A DNA stretch of 40,904 nt. Source: Clostridiales bacterium. Lineage in GTDB: Bacteria > Bacillota > Clostridia > Oscillospirales > Oscillospiraceae. The stretch is taken from positions 1 through 40,904 of the forward strand of contig JALETK010000096.1 of the NCBI GenBank assembly GCA_022781505.1, read 5' to 3'. The notes below the pieces were generated by a model that was not told the origin of the DNA, made no database searches, and saw only the letters and a program-made list of their open reading frames with translations. Shown here piece by piece: positions 1-8,939 of the stretch; the stretch's first letter is position 1, and each line of letters starts with the position of its first letter. A program made the position numbers and the translations under genes.

Positions 1-1488
1 GAGAGCGTCTTCTCCGGAGCCGATGCCTTTAAGCTCTATGACACCTATGGCTTCCCCATCGACCTCACGGCGGAGATGGTGGAGGACGAGGGCATGACCG
101 TGGATCAGGCCGCCTTCCAGCAGCTCATGCAGGAGCAGAAGGTTCGGGCGAGAGAGGCCCGGAAGGCCCTGGGCGATCTGGCCTGGGCCGGCATTGATCT
201 GGGCCTGGACAACACCCCCACGGAGTTCACCGGCTACGAGAAAGATACGGACACCGGGAAGGTGCTGGCCGTGTGCGTGGGCGAGGAGGTCACCGGCTGC
301 ATCGCCGGTGGCGAGAGCGGCATTCTGGTGCTGGACAAGACTCCCTTCTATGCGGAGATGGGCGGCCAGACGGCGGACCACGGCACCATCACCGTGGGCG
401 GCTCCGTCTTTGCCGTCGCCAACGTCCAGAAGGACAAGGGCGGCAAGTACCTCCACCACGGAAAGCTCCTGTCCGGGGAGATCAAGGTGGATGACACCGC
501 CGTGGCGGCCATTGACACGGAGCGCCGGGCCGCCATCCGCCGGGCCCACTCCGCCACCCACCTGCTGCAAAGCGCTCTGGTGAAGGTTCTGGGAGACCAC
601 TGCCACCAGGCCGGTTCCCTGGTGGAGCCCGACCGGCTCCGCTTCGACTTCACCCACTATGAAGCCATCTCCAGAGAGGATCTGAAGAAAATCGAGAACG
701 AGACCATCCGGGAGATTCTCTCCGGCGCTCCTGTGGAGACCCTGGTGCTGCCCATTGAGGAGGCCAGGAAGCTGGGCGCCACTGCCCTGTTCGGGGAAAA
801 GTACGGCGATACCGTCCGGGTGGTGAAGATGGGCGACATCTCCCTGGAGTTCTGCGGCGGCACCCACCTGGACAACACCGCCAAGGCGGGCCTGTTCCAC
901 ATCGTCTCCGAGTCCTCCATCGCCTCCGGCGTCCGCCGGATTGAAGCCGTCACCGGCCCTGCTGTGCTGGAGCTTCTGGCCAGGGCCGACGAGACCATTC
1001 TGCGGGCCGCCGAGGCCGTGAAGGCCAACAGCCCCGCCGAGCTGGTGCGCAAGGCGGAGCAGACCACCCAGGAGCTGAAGGAAGCCAAGCGGGTGATTGA
1101 CCAGTACAAGGCCAAGGAATCCGCCGGCGGCGCGGACAGCATCCTGAAAAACGCCAGGGAGCTGGGGGGCCTCCATGTGGCCACCTGCAAGCTCACCCAG
1201 GGGGACGCCAACTCCCTGCGGAAGCTGGGCGACGTGCTCCGGGACAAGGACCCTGCCGTGGTGGCCGTGCTGGCCCTCCTGGGGGAGAAGCTCACCCTCC
1301 AGGCAGTCTGCGGCAAGGAGGCCGTGGCCAGGGGGGTCAAGGCCGGGGACATCATCAAGACCATCGCTCCCATCTGCGGCGGCCGGGGCGGCGGCAAGCC
1401 CGACTCCGCCATGGGCGGCGGCTCCGACCTTACCAAGGTGGATGAGGCCCTGGCAGCCGTGACGGACTTCGTTTCTGGGAAAGTATAA
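1..1488 (+). CDS. alaS: Alanyl-tRNA synthetase, C-terminal part (5' end outside window)
   Basis: The frame is open from base 1, and the first residues (KLYDTYGFPIDLT) are a typical internal AlaS motif, so the start lies outside the window. AlaS charges tRNA-Ala with alanine in the cytosol. The visible 495 residues hold the editing domain with its zinc motifs (RAHSATHLL, then CGGTHLDNT about 110 residues later). The C-terminal DHHA1-type domain ends in a Gly-rich GGRGGGKPDSAMGGG segment, as expected. The first in-frame ATG (76) is internal and is not the start. A hairpin follows the stop. Recognition is firm; the catalytic core is not visible here. Confidence 0.97.
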   Translation, partial: ESVFSGADAFKLYDTYGFPIDLTAEMVEDEGMTVDQAAFQQLMQEQKVRAREARKALGDLAWAGIDLGLDNTPTEFTGYEKDTDTGKVLAVCVGEEVTGCIAGGESGILVLDKTPFYAEMGGQTADHGTITVGGSVFAVANVQKDKGGKYLHHGKLLSGEIKVDDTAVAAIDTERRAAIRRAHSATHLLQSALVKVLGDHCHQAGSLVEPDRLRFDFTHYEAISREDLKKIENETIREILSGAPVETLVLPIEEARKLGATALFGEKYGDTVRVVKMGDISLEFCGGTHLDNTAKAGLFHIVSESSIASGVRRIEAVTGPAVLELLARADETILRAAEAVKANSPAELVRKAEQTTQELKEAKRVIDQYKAKESAGGADSILKNARELGGLHVATCKLTQGDANSLRKLGDVLRDKDPAVVAVLALLGEKLTLQAVCGKEAVARGVKAGDIIKTIAPICGGRGGGKPDSAMGGGSDLTKVDEALAAVTDFVSGKV

Positions 1489-1498
1489 TTCCGGCCCA

Positions 1499-1525
1499 TG
1501 GCTGTCCCGATTTCCGGGACAGCCA
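1499..1525. terminator. Hairpin after alaS, no T tract
   Basis: An 11-bp perfect stem (TGGCTGTCCCG, 1499-1509) closes a 5-nt loop with its complement at 1515-1525, just after the alaS stop. No T run follows on the plus strand, so it is either a weak terminator or an mRNA-end stabilising structure. Confidence 0.5.
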
Positions 1526-1558
1526 TAGGGAAAATCCGGCGCACAGGTCAAAAAACAC

Positions 1559-1587
1559 TTGTAAACCGGAAACCGCTATACTATAAT
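1559..1587 (+). promoter_or_regulatory. Sigma-A-type promoter of murC
   Basis: TTGTAA (1559-1564) and TATAAT (1582-1587) are separated by 17 bp, 42 nt upstream of the murC start. The fit to the vegetative consensus is good. Confidence 0.7.
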
Positions 1588-1629
1588 GGGGAGCTGAACC
1601 CAAATCGTGAATGATCCAGGGAGTTTAAT

Positions 1630-3000
1630 ATGGCTGCTTATCAAACGAATAAAATCAAATCCTATCTGAAGCCCGGCAAGCGGGTTCATCTGGTGGGAAT
1701 CGGAGGCGTCTCCATGCGTCCTTTGGGCCTGGTGCTCCAGGGCATGGGCATCCAGGTCACCGGCTCGGATATGAACGCCTCCGTGTCCACCGATGAGCTT
1801 CAGGCCCACGGCATTCAGGTCTTCATCGGGCACAGCGCGAAGAACGTCCAGGGGGCGGACTGCATCATCCGCACTGCCGCCGCCCACAATGACAATCCGG
1901 AAATTGCCGCCGCACGGGCCCGGGGCATTCCCGTCTTTGAGCGGGCTCAGGCCTGGGGTGTGCTGATGCAGAGCTACAAAAACGCCATCTGCATCTCCGG
2001 CACCCATGGCAAAACCACCACCACCTCCATGGTGACCCACATTCTCATGGCCGCCCAGTGGGACCCCACGGTTATGATCGGCGGGTACCTTCCCGCCCTC
2101 CACGCAGGCCATCGGGTGGGCAAGGGGGACTCCATCGTTCTGGAGAGCTGCGAATACTGCGATTCCTTTTTGAATTTCTTCCCCACCCTGGCGGTGGTGC
2201 TGAACATCGAGGCGGATCATCTGGATTACTTCAAGGATCTGCCGGACATTGAGAAGTCCTTCCGGAAGTTTGCCCAGCTGGTTCCCGCGGGCACCGGCCG
2301 GATCATTGCCAACGGGGACGACAAGAACACCATGGACGCCCTCCGGGGCATGGACTACATCACCTTCGGCCTGGAGGAGAAGAACAGGGTTCACGGTGAG
2401 AATTACTCCCAGGACTGGCGGGACTTCCAGGTGATCTGTGACGGGGAGCTCTACTGCACCCTCCAGCTCCACGTCTATGGCCGCCACAACGCCGCCAATG
2501 CCCTGGCCGCCGCCGCCGTGGCCTGGACCTTGGGCATCCCCGGCGAGGCCGTAGCCCGGGGCCTGGCCTCCTTCCGGGGAGCGGGCCGCCGCCTGGAGTT
2601 CAAGGGGAATTACAACGGTGCGGACATCTTTGATGACTATGCCCACCACCCCGGGGAGCTCCGGGCCACCATCGCCGCCGTGAAGGCCATGGGCTATCGC
2701 AGAATCATTCTGGCCTTCCAGCCCCACACCTACTCCCGTACCGCCGCCCTCTTCGACGACTTCGTCCGGGAGCTCCGCACGGTGGATCAGGTGGTTCTGG
2801 CGGAGATTTATGCCGCCCGGGAGCGGAACACCGTCGGTATCTCCTCCCGGGATCTGGCCAACAAGGTCCCCGGAGCCGTATACTTTGAGACGCTTCCGGA
2901 GGTGACCACCTACCTCCGCCGCATCGCCCAGCCCGATGACGTGATCCTCACCGTGGGCGCGGGAGATATTTACAAAGCCGGAGAGGCCATGCTGGAGTGA
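1630..3000 (+). CDS. murC: UDP-N-acetylmuramate--L-alanine ligase
   Basis: MurC adds L-alanine to UDP-MurNAc, the first step of the peptidoglycan stem peptide, using ATP in the cytosol. The 456-residue length is normal for the family. The N-terminal Rossmann motif GIGGVSM lies at residues 23-29. The ATP-binding P-loop GTHGKTTTT starts at residue 124. The Mur-ligase motif EADHLDYFKDL and the central YGRHNAANALAAAA segment are also present, followed by the C-terminal ligase domain (DDYAHHPGEL). It has its own promoter and appears monocistronic: it is followed by a long hairpin and then an unrelated reductase gene. Confidence 0.96.
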   Translation: MAAYQTNKIKSYLKPGKRVHLVGIGGVSMRPLGLVLQGMGIQVTGSDMNASVSTDELQAHGIQVFIGHSAKNVQGADCIIRTAAAHNDNPEIAAARARGIPVFERAQAWGVLMQSYKNAICISGTHGKTTTTSMVTHILMAAQWDPTVMIGGYLPALHAGHRVGKGDSIVLESCEYCDSFLNFFPTLAVVLNIEADHLDYFKDLPDIEKSFRKFAQLVPAGTGRIIANGDDKNTMDALRGMDYITFGLEEKNRVHGENYSQDWRDFQVICDGELYCTLQLHVYGRHNAANALAAAAVAWTLGIPGEAVARGLASFRGAGRRLEFKGNYNGADIFDDYAHHPGELRATIAAVKAMGYRRIILAFQPHTYSRTAALFDDFVRELRTVDQVVLAEIYAARERNTVGISSRDLANKVPGAVYFETLPEVTTYLRRIAQPDDVILTVGAGDIYKAGEAMLE

Positions 3001-3014
3001 CCTGCCGGGAAAAC

Positions 3015-3075
3015 CATATGGAAAACGTGCCCGCGGCCTGCGCCATCGCAGCGCCGTGGGCACGTTTTCCATATG
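3015..3075. terminator. Long hairpin after murC
   Basis: The arms at 3015-3036 and 3054-3075 pair over 22 bp with one mismatch (CATATGGAAAACGTGCCC core), around a GC-rich 17-nt loop. A T-rich stretch lies inside the stem, but no T tract follows it. It probably ends or protects the murC message. Confidence 0.6.
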
Positions 3076-3179
3076 CTGAGGCTATGTACCTGTGAAAGAG
3101 GATTTCCCCCTTTTTACGGGGCTGAAACCGGCCTTTTGAGGAACACTATAGACAGTCTCAAAGGAAGGAGCTTCTAGAT

Positions 3180-4127
3180 ATGGCTGTCACGAATCACATA
3201 TATGATATGCTGATCATCGGAGGAGGCCCCGCCGGGTGCACGGCGGCGCTGTACGCCGCCCGGGCCGGGCTGGACGCCCTGGTTTTGGAAAAGCTGGCCC
3301 CCGGCGGGCAGATGGCACAGGCCCATTGGATTGACAACTACCCCGGCTTTGACGGGGGCATTGACGGCTTTTCCCTGGCGGAAAAAATGTGGCGTCAGGC
3401 GGAGCGCTTCGGCGCCAAAAGGGCGGCGGCGGAGGTTCTTTCCCTGGACCTCCGGGCCAATCCCAAGGAAGCGGGAACCGGCGAAGGGAGCTTCTATGGC
3501 AGAACCCTGGTGTTTGCCGCCGGGGCAGCACCCCGGGAGCTGGGGCTTCCCATGGCCGATGCGCTGATTGGCCGGGGGGTCAGCTACTGCGCCGCCTGCG
3601 ACGGCATGTTCTATCGGGGCAAGACCGTGGTGGTTGTGGGAGGCGGCAACACGGCGGCTGCGGACGCGATGCTTCTCAGCCGCGTGGCGGAGAAGGTGAT
3701 TCTGGTTCACCGCAGGGATACCTTGCGGGCAGCCAAAATCTATCACCGGCCTCTGATGGAAGCCGGGAACGTGGAATTCTGCTGGAACAGCACGGTCACC
3801 GGCCTGATGTACGGGGACAGGCTCACCGGCGTCCGCATCCGGGACCGGAATACCGGCCTGCAAAGGGAGCTGGCCTGCGACGGCGTGTTTGTCAGCATCG
3901 GCAGAAAGCCCGCCACGGAGCTGGTGCGGGGACAGCTGGAGCTGGATGATTCGGGCTATGTGGCGGCAGACGGTTCCACCGAGACCGGCATCCCCGGGGT
4001 CTATGCCGTGGGAGATGTGAGGGCCAAGACCCTCCGGCAGATTGTGACGGCAGTTGCCGACGGAGCCGTGGCCGCAGACCGGGCAGAGGCCTATCTTGCG
4101 CACCAGCGCCCCCATTTGTCATCCTGA
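3180..4127 (+). CDS. trxB: Thioredoxin reductase (FAD/NADPH disulfide reductase)
   Basis: A 315-residue low-molecular-weight thioredoxin reductase that passes electrons from NADPH through FAD to the disulfide of thioredoxin or a thioredoxin-like protein. An N-terminal FAD motif (IIGGGPAGCTAALYAARAG) begins near residue 12. The redox-active pair CAAC-D is at residues 137-140 (canonical CATC-D). The NADPH domain has GGGNTA and HRRDTLRA, whose arginines favour NADPH. The second FAD motif is GVYAVGDVR. No thioredoxin gene is adjacent, so the partner is unknown. The stop codon lies inside a dispersed repeat starting at 4117, so the last few residues may be repeat-derived. Confidence 0.9.
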   Translation: MAVTNHIYDMLIIGGGPAGCTAALYAARAGLDALVLEKLAPGGQMAQAHWIDNYPGFDGGIDGFSLAEKMWRQAERFGAKRAAAEVLSLDLRANPKEAGTGEGSFYGRTLVFAAGAAPRELGLPMADALIGRGVSYCAACDGMFYRGKTVVVVGGGNTAAADAMLLSRVAEKVILVHRRDTLRAAKIYHRPLMEAGNVEFCWNSTVTGLMYGDRLTGVRIRDRNTGLQRELACDGVFVSIGRKPATELVRGQLELDDSGYVAADGSTETGIPGVYAVGDVRAKTLRQIVTAVADGAVAADRAEAYLAHQRPHLSS

Positions 4128-4142
4128 GGCGCAGCCGAAGGA
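4117..4142 (+). repeat. Dispersed 26-bp repeat, copy 1
   Basis: This 26-mer, with core GAGGCGCAGCCGAAGGA, recurs on the other strand at 12055-12080 with 24 of 26 identical bases. It overlaps the last codons and the TGA of trxB. Two near-identical copies 8 kb apart at gene ends suggest a genome-wide small repeat family; I cannot count copies beyond this window. Confidence 0.6.
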
Positions 4143-4355
4143 AGACAAGCCGGGGCTGTGGTTATTTCATTACAATGACACAGATGGGAGCCTTTACGGT
4201 TTGACAGGGGAGCCAAGGCTCCGGCAGGTGCCCTACGGACACAGGGGGCGGCTGAACAGGTGCGGGCAGAGTAAGCGAAAACACGCCAGGGGACAGGGAA
4301 CCGGCCTTGTACCATGACGTGTTTTTCCTATCAGGGGAGGGGAGAAGCGCCTGAC

Positions 4356-4724
4356 TCACTGCCGGGCAAAGCTCAGGTATCTGGTTCCCTGGAAGGAGAG
4401 CAGCCCCCGGTCTCCCTCTGCCAGCATTCCGTATTCCGCCGCGTTCATGGGCAGCTCCATCCGGTCCCCGCTGGGCACCTGGAAAGTGACGTAATAGCTG
4501 GTGGAGGAGGTGACACAGCCGCTGTGGCCAATGGGATCGTGGCGATGGTGGACGCTGTACCGCTTGGTGACCACGGTGGCCTCCACCGTCAGCCGGGGGG
4601 CGTGGTTGTTCCGGTTCCACTGCCGGAGGCCCTGGATGATGAAGAAAATCACCATGCCCAGAACCAGAAAAAAGACGATAAAAAAGAGAAGCTCAAATCC
4701 ACCGCCAAAAAAGAAGTCCGACAT
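4356..4724 (-). CDS. Small membrane protein, DUF2500 type
   Basis: A 122-residue protein with one N-terminal membrane helix (about residues 11-31, FELLFFIVFFLVLGMVIFFII), then a soluble beta-rich domain of about 90 residues. That domain has VEATVVTKRYSV near its start and YYVTFQVPSGDRMELPM in the middle. This layout and wording match the DUF2500 family, whose function is unknown. Two ATGs sit close together; the one at 4724 is chosen because GAGGAGG ends 9 nt upstream, whereas the ATG at 4733 abuts that site. The longer upstream reading frame is AT-rich promoter DNA. It appears monocistronic and divergent from gpmI. Confidence 0.75.
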   Translation of the reverse strand: MSDFFFGGGFELLFFIVFFLVLGMVIFFIIQGLRQWNRNNHAPRLTVEATVVTKRYSVHHRHDPIGHSGCVTSSTSYYVTFQVPSGDRMELPMNAAEYGMLAEGDRGLLSFQGTRYLSFARQ

Positions 4725-4757
4725 AAGTAACATCCTCCTCTTTGCTTCTTTACCAAT

Positions 4758-4786
4758 ATTATACACAATTTTTTTGAATAAGTAAA
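4758..4786 (-). promoter_or_regulatory. Promoter of the DUF2500 gene
   Basis: On the minus strand, TTTACT (4781-4786) and a perfect TATAAT (4758-4763) are separated by 17 bp of AT-rich DNA, 33 nt before the start codon. Confidence 0.6.
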
Positions 4787-4932
4787 TATGAAACAGAGAA
4801 AAAGAGAAAAGCCGGGAGGCGGGCGGCGGTGGCGGAAGGGGCGAAAATTTGGATTTACATGGTGTTTTTGTAAAAGAAACCGGGGAAAGTATTGGAGCTT
4901 TTTGTCTCTTTTGCGGGAAATGAAAAAAAGTG

Positions 4933-4961
4933 TTGTTTCCTCCATAAAAATGGTGTAAAAT
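4933..4961 (+). promoter_or_regulatory. Promoter of gpmI
   Basis: TTGTTT (4933-4938) and TAAAAT (4956-4961) have a 17-bp spacer. The gpmI ribosome binding site GGAGG follows at 5004-5008, 11 nt before its ATG. The remainder of the 4725-5019 gap is AT-rich with no gene. Confidence 0.6.
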
Positions 4962-5019
4962 AATCCGGATGAAGTTCTTATAGACAACCCGCAATACTGT
5001 ATTGGAGGTTTTATAAATT

Positions 5020-6585
5020 ATGAAAAAACCCATTGTTTTGGTAATCATGGATGGCGTTGGCCGGGGCGATGGCGGCCCCGGGGATGCCGTAAAGCAGGCG
5101 AACACCCCCACCCTGGACATGCTCCTGGAGAACTACCCCCACACCTGGCTGAAGGCCCACGGCACCGCCGTCGGCCTGCCCACGGATGAAGACATGGGCA
5201 ACTCCGAGGTGGGCCACAATGCCCTGGGCTGCGGCCAGGTTTACTCCCAGGGCGCCAAGCTGGTGGAGGAGTCCATCGAGTCCGGCAAGCTGTTCGCCTC
5301 CAGGACCTGGACCGACCTGGTCTCCAACTGTCTGGAGAATGACAAGGCCCTCCACTTCCTGGGCCTTCTGTCCGACGGCAATGTGCACTCCAACATCTCC
5401 CACCTGTTTGCCATGCTGAAGGCCGCCAAGGCCGCCGGCGTGAAGAAGGCCTACTGCCACATTCTCCTGGACGGCCGTGACGTGCCCGCTACCTCCGCCC
5501 TCACCTATGTGGATCAGCTGGAGGAGGTTCTGGCCTCCCTGCGGGAGCCGGGCTTTGACTATGCCATCGCCTCCGGCGGCGGCCGCATGACCATCACCAT
5601 GGACCGTTACCAGGCCAACTGGGCCATGGTGGAGGCCGGCTGGCGCACCCATGTCCAGGGCCAGGGCCGTCAGTTCGCCACCGCCGCCCAGGCCATCGAG
5701 ACCTACCGGGCGGAGACCGGCTGCATCGACCAGGACCTGCCCGCCTTCGTGGTGGCCCGGGAGGGTGAGCCTGTGGCGAAGATCGCCAACGGCGACAGCG
5801 TGATTCTCTTCAACTTCCGGGGCGACCGGGCCCAGGAGATCTCCCTGGCCTTTGACCGGGCGGACTTTGACAAGTTTGACCGGGGAGACTACACCGGCGT
5901 GAAGTTCGCCGGTATGCTGGAGTATGACGGAGATCTGAAGATCCCCCAGCACTATCTGGTGGAGCCCCCTGTGATTCGTAACACCCTCACCGAGGTGCTG
6001 TGCGCCCATGACATCCGGGAGTACGCCCTGTCCGAGACCCAGAAGTACGGCCATGTCACCTACTTCTGGAACGGCAACCGCTCCGGGAAGGTCAACGAGT
6101 CCCTGGAGGACTACGAGGAGATTCCCTCCGACGAGATCCCCTTCGAGCAGGCTCCCGCCATGAAGTCCGTGGAGATCACGGATCACATGATTGCAGCCAT
6201 GGCTTCCAGGAAGTACGACTTCCTCCGCTGCAACTTCCCCAACGGCGACATGGTGGGCCACACCGGCGTCCTGGAGGCGGTCATCACCGCCATGGAGTGC
6301 GTGGACAAGGGCCTGGCCCGGATTCTGGAGGCTGCCGACCAGCTGGGCTATACCGTCCTCATCACCGCCGACCACGGCAACGCCGACCAGATGACCGAGA
6401 CCAAGAAGGGCAAGACCTCCGTGCGCACCGCCCACAGCCTGAATCCCGTTCCCTTCATCATCTATGACAAGGAAAACAAGTACACCATCCGGGAGGGCGC
6501 CTACGGCCTTGCCAACGTGGCTCCCACGGTGGTGAAGATGATGGGCATTGTGCCCCCCGAGTGCTGGGAAGAGGCCATGATTTGA
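5020..6585 (+). CDS. gpmI: 2,3-bisphosphoglycerate-independent phosphoglycerate mutase
   Basis: Interconverts 3- and 2-phosphoglycerate in glycolysis and gluconeogenesis using two Mn2+ ions and a phosphoserine intermediate. The 521-residue length is close to the usual 505-515. It belongs to the alkaline phosphatase superfamily. The first metal ligand is in VIMDGVGRGD (D11), and the catalytic serine is S62 in MGNSEVGHNALG. The internal substrate domain carries LLDGRDVPATSA. The C-terminal metal motifs include FPNGDMVGHTG and ITADHGNADQM. It stands alone between its own promoter and a strong hairpin, outside the usual gap-pgk-tpi glycolytic operon. Confidence 0.97.
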   Translation: MKKPIVLVIMDGVGRGDGGPGDAVKQANTPTLDMLLENYPHTWLKAHGTAVGLPTDEDMGNSEVGHNALGCGQVYSQGAKLVEESIESGKLFASRTWTDLVSNCLENDKALHFLGLLSDGNVHSNISHLFAMLKAAKAAGVKKAYCHILLDGRDVPATSALTYVDQLEEVLASLREPGFDYAIASGGGRMTITMDRYQANWAMVEAGWRTHVQGQGRQFATAAQAIETYRAETGCIDQDLPAFVVAREGEPVAKIANGDSVILFNFRGDRAQEISLAFDRADFDKFDRGDYTGVKFAGMLEYDGDLKIPQHYLVEPPVIRNTLTEVLCAHDIREYALSETQKYGHVTYFWNGNRSGKVNESLEDYEEIPSDEIPFEQAPAMKSVEITDHMIAAMASRKYDFLRCNFPNGDMVGHTGVLEAVITAMECVDKGLARILEAADQLGYTVLITADHGNADQMTETKKGKTSVRTAHSLNPVPFIIYDKENKYTIREGAYGLANVAPTVVKMMGIVPPECWEEAMI

Positions 6586-6595
6586 TATTTGCAGC

Positions 6596-6635
6596 TCCCT
6601 GGCCGGGTTTTCTCCCGGGAAAACCCGGCCAGGGA
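6596..6635. terminator. 17-bp perfect hairpin after gpmI
   Basis: The arm 6596-6612 pairs perfectly with 6619-6635 around a 6-nt loop. The stem contains GGGTTTTC/GAAAACCC. The downstream sequence is CAACTTCCCCC, so the classic T tract is missing. Confidence 0.65.
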
Positions 6636-6646
6636 CAACTTCCCCC

Positions 6647-6675
6647 TTGTGCTTTTGGCTCCCATGGGGTAAAAT
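6647..6675 (+). promoter_or_regulatory. Promoter of the Asp23-DAK2 operon
   Basis: TTGTGC (6647-6652) and TAAAAT (6670-6675) are spaced 17 bp apart. AAGGAGGT (6706-6713) precedes the ATG at 6720 by 6 nt. Confidence 0.55.
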
Positions 6676-6719
6676 AGAAGCACATATTCAGCCGGGATAC
6701 CGGCGAAGGAGGTACCACA

Positions 6720-7073
6720 ATGATTCGTCAGAACACGGATAAGGGTGCTGTCGTGATTGGCAGCAGCGTATATACAAACATTGCCGGCGTCGCCGCGTCC
6801 AACTGCTTCGGCGTAAAGGGTATGGCCATGCGTTCCATGACCGACGGCCTGGTGCACCTTCTGCGGAAGGAGTCCATGAGCAAGGGCGTGCGGGTGCATT
6901 TCCATGAGGACGATTCCATTTCCATTGACCTTCACATCATGGTGGATCACGGTGTAAACCTGGCCGCCGTGGGCAGCTCCATTATCTCCGAGGTGCGCTA
7001 TGTGGTGAACAAATGCACCGGCACCCAGGTTCGCGCCGTGAATGTCTACATTGATTCCATGATGATTGGGTGA
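6720..7073 (+). CDS. Asp23/Gls24 (YloU-type) protein
   Basis: A 117-residue Asp23/Gls24-family protein, the size and position of B. subtilis YloU. It has no signal peptide or membrane helix. The conserved wording GAVVIGSSVYTNIAGVAASNCFGVKGM at the N terminus and a C-terminal VNVYIDSMMIG segment are typical. Family members are small, abundant, membrane-associated proteins linked to envelope stress or fatty acid/phospholipid homeostasis; the precise role is unclear. The next gene, 50 nt away, is the DAK2 kinase, as in most Firmicutes, so the two are probably co-transcribed. Confidence 0.9.
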   Translation: MIRQNTDKGAVVIGSSVYTNIAGVAASNCFGVKGMAMRSMTDGLVHLLRKESMSKGVRVHFHEDDSISIDLHIMVDHGVNLAAVGSSIISEVRYVVNKCTGTQVRAVNVYIDSMMIG

Positions 7074-7123
7074 GCCCAATCCTGACTATGGGCTTGTCCC
7101 AGTTTTCGGAGGTGTAATTTCCA

Positions 7124-8755
7124 TTGAGGCAGACCATTAACGGGGCCGATTTTCGCAGACTGATCATCAGCGCGGCCGCCTCTATTGAGATCCACAAGCA
7201 ATCGATCAACGAACTGAACGTATTCCCTGTGCCGGATGGAGACACGGGCACCAATATGTCCATGACCATCAACGCCGCTGTGACGGATCTGAAGCGGGCG
7301 GAGGACCCCAGCCTGGAGAAGGCTGCCTCCATTGCCGCCTCCGCCATGCTCCGGGGCGCCCGGGGCAACTCCGGCGTCATCCTGAGCCTTTTGTTCCGGG
7401 GCATTTCCAAGGCCCTGAAGGGCGCCGGGGAGTGTGACGGCGTTCTGTGGGCCAAGGCCCTCCAGGAGGGCGTGGACGCCGCCTACAAGGCGGTCATGAA
7501 GCCTGCGGAGGGCACCATTCTGACGGTGGCCCGGCTGGCCGCCGCCAAGGCGGGCCAGGCCGCCCAGGAGAACAGCTATTTTGAGTTTGTCCACGAGGCC
7601 GCCACCCAGGAGGCCAAGGTGGCCCTGGCCAACACGGTGAATCAGAACCCCGTCCTCAAGAAGGCGGGCGTCATCGACGCCGGCGGCAAGGGCTGGCTGT
7701 GGGCCATGGAGGCCATGCTCGCCTCTCTGCGGGGGGAGGACGTGACCGTGCCGGAGGACTTCCAGGCGGAGGCGCCCAGGGAGCAGGCGGATTTCTCCGA
7801 GTTCAATACGGAGGACATCACCTTCACCTACTGCACCGAGTTCATCGTCTCCCGGGAAAATGACAAGGACCCGGAAAACCTCCGCGCCTTCCTCCAGGAG
7901 CTGGGCGACAGCCTGGTGCTGGTGGATGACGATGAGATCATCAAGGTCCATGTGCACACCAACAACCCCGGCACCGCCCTCCAGGAGGCCCTGACCTACG
8001 GCTCTTTTGTGACGGTGAAGATTGAGAACATGCGCCTGCAGCACACGGAGAAGGTCATGAGCGAGCAGGAGCTTCAGCCCCAGGTGGCCGCGCCGGAGAA
8101 GAAGTTCGGCGTGGTGACGGTGTGCGCCGGTGACGGCATTGCCTCCGTGTTCAAGGATCTGGGGGTGGACGGCATCATCTCCGGCGGCCAGACCATGAAC
8201 CCCTCCACCCAGGACATTCTCACTGCGGTGAATCAGGTTCCGGCGGAGATTGTGTTCGTGTTCCCCAACAATAAGAACATCATCATGGCCGCAGAGCAGG
8301 TGGATCCCCTCACGGAGAAGAAGGTCATTGTGATTCCCTCCAAGACCATCCCCCAGGGCATCACCGCCATGCTGAGCTACGATCCCGAGGGCAGCGAGGA
8401 GGCCAACGTGGAGGCCATGACGGAGGCTCTCTCCAATGTGGACACCATGCAGATCACCTATGCCGCCCGGGACTCCGATTTTGACGGCTATGAGATTCAC
8501 CAGGGGGACTATCTCGCCATGTACGGCAAGTCCCTATTCGCCACCTCCCGGGACATCAACACCGTTCTCCGGGGCCTGGCGGAAAAGGTCCGGGATCTGG
8601 GCCGGGAGTATATCACCATCTTCTACGGCGAGGACATCACCGAGAAGCAGGCCTCCAAGGCGGCGGACATCTTCAGCGATATCTGCACCGGCGCCGACGT
8701 AAACCTCCTGTCCGGCGGCCAGCCTGTGTATTACTACCTGATTTCCGCGGAATAA
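7124..8755 (+). CDS. DAK2-domain fatty acid kinase-like protein (YloV/FakA type)
   Basis: A 543-residue YloV/FakA-type protein. In staphylococci FakA phosphorylates FakB-bound fatty acids to acyl phosphates that feed phospholipid synthesis. The N-terminal DAK2 nucleotide-binding domain shows FPVPDGDTGTNMS (residues 34-46, Mg-ATP aspartates) and MLRGARGNSGVILS. The linker and C-terminal domain (TVCAGDGIASVFKDLGVDGIISGGQTMNPST) match the family. The start is a TTG at 7124, chosen because GGAGGT at 7108-7113 lies 10 nt upstream and no ATG fits. No fakB/degV gene or recG (the usual B. subtilis neighbour) is present here. Confidence 0.9.
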   Translation: MRQTINGADFRRLIISAAASIEIHKQSINELNVFPVPDGDTGTNMSMTINAAVTDLKRAEDPSLEKAASIAASAMLRGARGNSGVILSLLFRGISKALKGAGECDGVLWAKALQEGVDAAYKAVMKPAEGTILTVARLAAAKAGQAAQENSYFEFVHEAATQEAKVALANTVNQNPVLKKAGVIDAGGKGWLWAMEAMLASLRGEDVTVPEDFQAEAPREQADFSEFNTEDITFTYCTEFIVSRENDKDPENLRAFLQELGDSLVLVDDDEIIKVHVHTNNPGTALQEALTYGSFVTVKIENMRLQHTEKVMSEQELQPQVAAPEKKFGVVTVCAGDGIASVFKDLGVDGIISGGQTMNPSTQDILTAVNQVPAEIVFVFPNNKNIIMAAEQVDPLTEKKVIVIPSKTIPQGITAMLSYDPEGSEEANVEAMTEALSNVDTMQITYAARDSDFDGYEIHQGDYLAMYGKSLFATSRDINTVLRGLAEKVRDLGREYITIFYGEDITEKQASKAADIFSDICTGADVNLLSGGQPVYYYLISAE

Positions 8756-8808
8756 GCCGGGGGGCTTCCCAATTTCCCGCCCCACCGGCGCCAATGGAAT
8801 ATGCAATC

Positions 8809-8837
8809 AAAAGGCTGCCCTGTACGGGCAGCCTTTT
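8809..8837 (+). terminator. Rho-independent terminator after the DAK2 gene
   Basis: A 12-bp perfect stem (AAAAGGCTGCCC, 8809-8820) with loop TGTAC and its complement 8826-8837 ends in five Ts. This is the canonical form. Confidence 0.9.
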
Positions 8838-8905
8838 TAATGTTTAAAAAATCTTTAAGAAAGTCATAAACTTTTATAAAATCAGAAAAAACCCTTGCTT
8901 TTTCA

Positions 8906-8935
8906 TTGACAGGAGTGAGGAAATCACGGTATAAT
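8906..8935 (+). promoter_or_regulatory. Consensus promoter of the alpha-oxoamine synthase gene
   Basis: A perfect TTGACA (8906-8911) and a perfect TATAAT (8930-8935) with an 18-bp spacer, preceded by an A/T-rich stretch that could act as an UP element. This is the best consensus promoter in the window. Confidence 0.85.
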
Positions 8936-8939
8936 CCAT

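Noticed and set aside
4356-5120. A 254-residue form of the DUF2500 protein
   Set aside because: The extra N-terminal part spans the promoter and overlaps the gpmI start on the other strand; a good ribosome binding site supports the 4724 start.
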